Assembly: GCA_013151975.1 (NCBI GenBank)
Contig: JAADHG010000182.1
Span: 1-5,914 of the forward strand
DNA: 5,914 nt
From: Chlorobiota bacterium
GTDB taxonomy: Bacteria > Bacteroidota > Bacteroidia > Flavobacteriales > Flavobacteriaceae
Direction: 5' to 3'
This document shows, piece after piece, positions 5,786 to 5,914 of the stretch. Under the pieces are notes generated by a model that saw only the letters and a program-made list of their open reading frames with translations, made no database searches and had not been told where the DNA came from. Positions within the stretch are counted from its first letter, which is position 1. The number at the start of each line of letters is the position of its first letter. The translations under genes were made by a program, and so were the position numbers.

Positions 5786-5914
5786 TTAACTCATTACAGT
5801 AGCTTTACGCTTTAATTGTAAACTCTTTATATATGCCTTAACGCTAATAATATCGTTACTTTTTTTATAGTTAAGGTCTAAATTTTGTGTTTTTGGATTA
5901 ATACTAATAGGATC
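5786..5914 (-). CDS. C-terminal end of an unrecognised protein (partial)
   Basis: The frame is open from the window edge for 42 codons to a TAA at 5786-5788. It encodes a tail rich in K, N, S and I that begins DPISINPKTQNLDLNYKK and ends LKRKATVMS. I do not recognise the family and see no catalytic motif in this piece. Support for a real gene comes from the terminator hairpin 26 bases after the stop and from having the same direction as polA. Its start and length are outside the window. Confidence 0.65.
   Translation of the reverse strand, partial: DPISINPKTQNLDLNYKKSNDIISVKAYIKSLQLKRKATVMS

Overview
The window looks like a chromosomal segment of a low-GC member of the Bacteroidota, most likely a flavobacterium. 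The evidence is the AT-rich base composition, the absence of Shine-Dalgarno sequences before any start, a TAnnTTTG-type promoter element, and the style of the PolA and recombinase proteins. All genes read on the minus strand, so gene order runs from high to low coordinates.

In reading order, the window opens at 5914 with the last 42 codons of an unrecognised gene (5786-5914). A rho-independent terminator (5733-5759) follows it. Next comes a complete polA (2791-5667), encoding DNA polymerase I with all three catalytic domains apparently intact. Only 45 bases after polA lies a 394-residue tyrosine recombinase (1561-2745) with a complete catalytic set and an integron-integrase-like RSPLD tail. 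It lacks the long insert that defines IntI proteins and has an extra N-terminal domain of about 85 residues.

Immediately 3' of the recombinase is a unit with the anatomy of an integron gene cassette (79-1529). It holds one tightly packed ORF in the same orientation, encoding a 429-residue protein with an N-terminal SEC-C zinc motif and a probable HEPN RNase-like domain. The ORF ends five bases before an imperfect palindrome of about 130 bp that resembles an attC site (about 72-206). The key observation is that the first ten bases at the cassette's leading boundary (complement of 1521-1530) are exactly complementary to the first ten bases of the attC-like site (complement of 197-206). This is the relationship expected when a circular cassette has been opened inside its own attC by insertion at an attI-like site. 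A second cassette, cut by the window edge, would begin at 78 and run to 1.

My interpretation is that this is an integron-like cassette platform beside polA, in the 'reverse' arrangement where the recombinase gene points the same way as the cassettes. It is apparently driven by a Xer-like recombinase rather than a canonical IntI. The first cassette carries a possible defence or toxin gene. The cassette geometry is seen directly; the recombinase-site partnership, the mobility and the function of the cassette protein are inferences.
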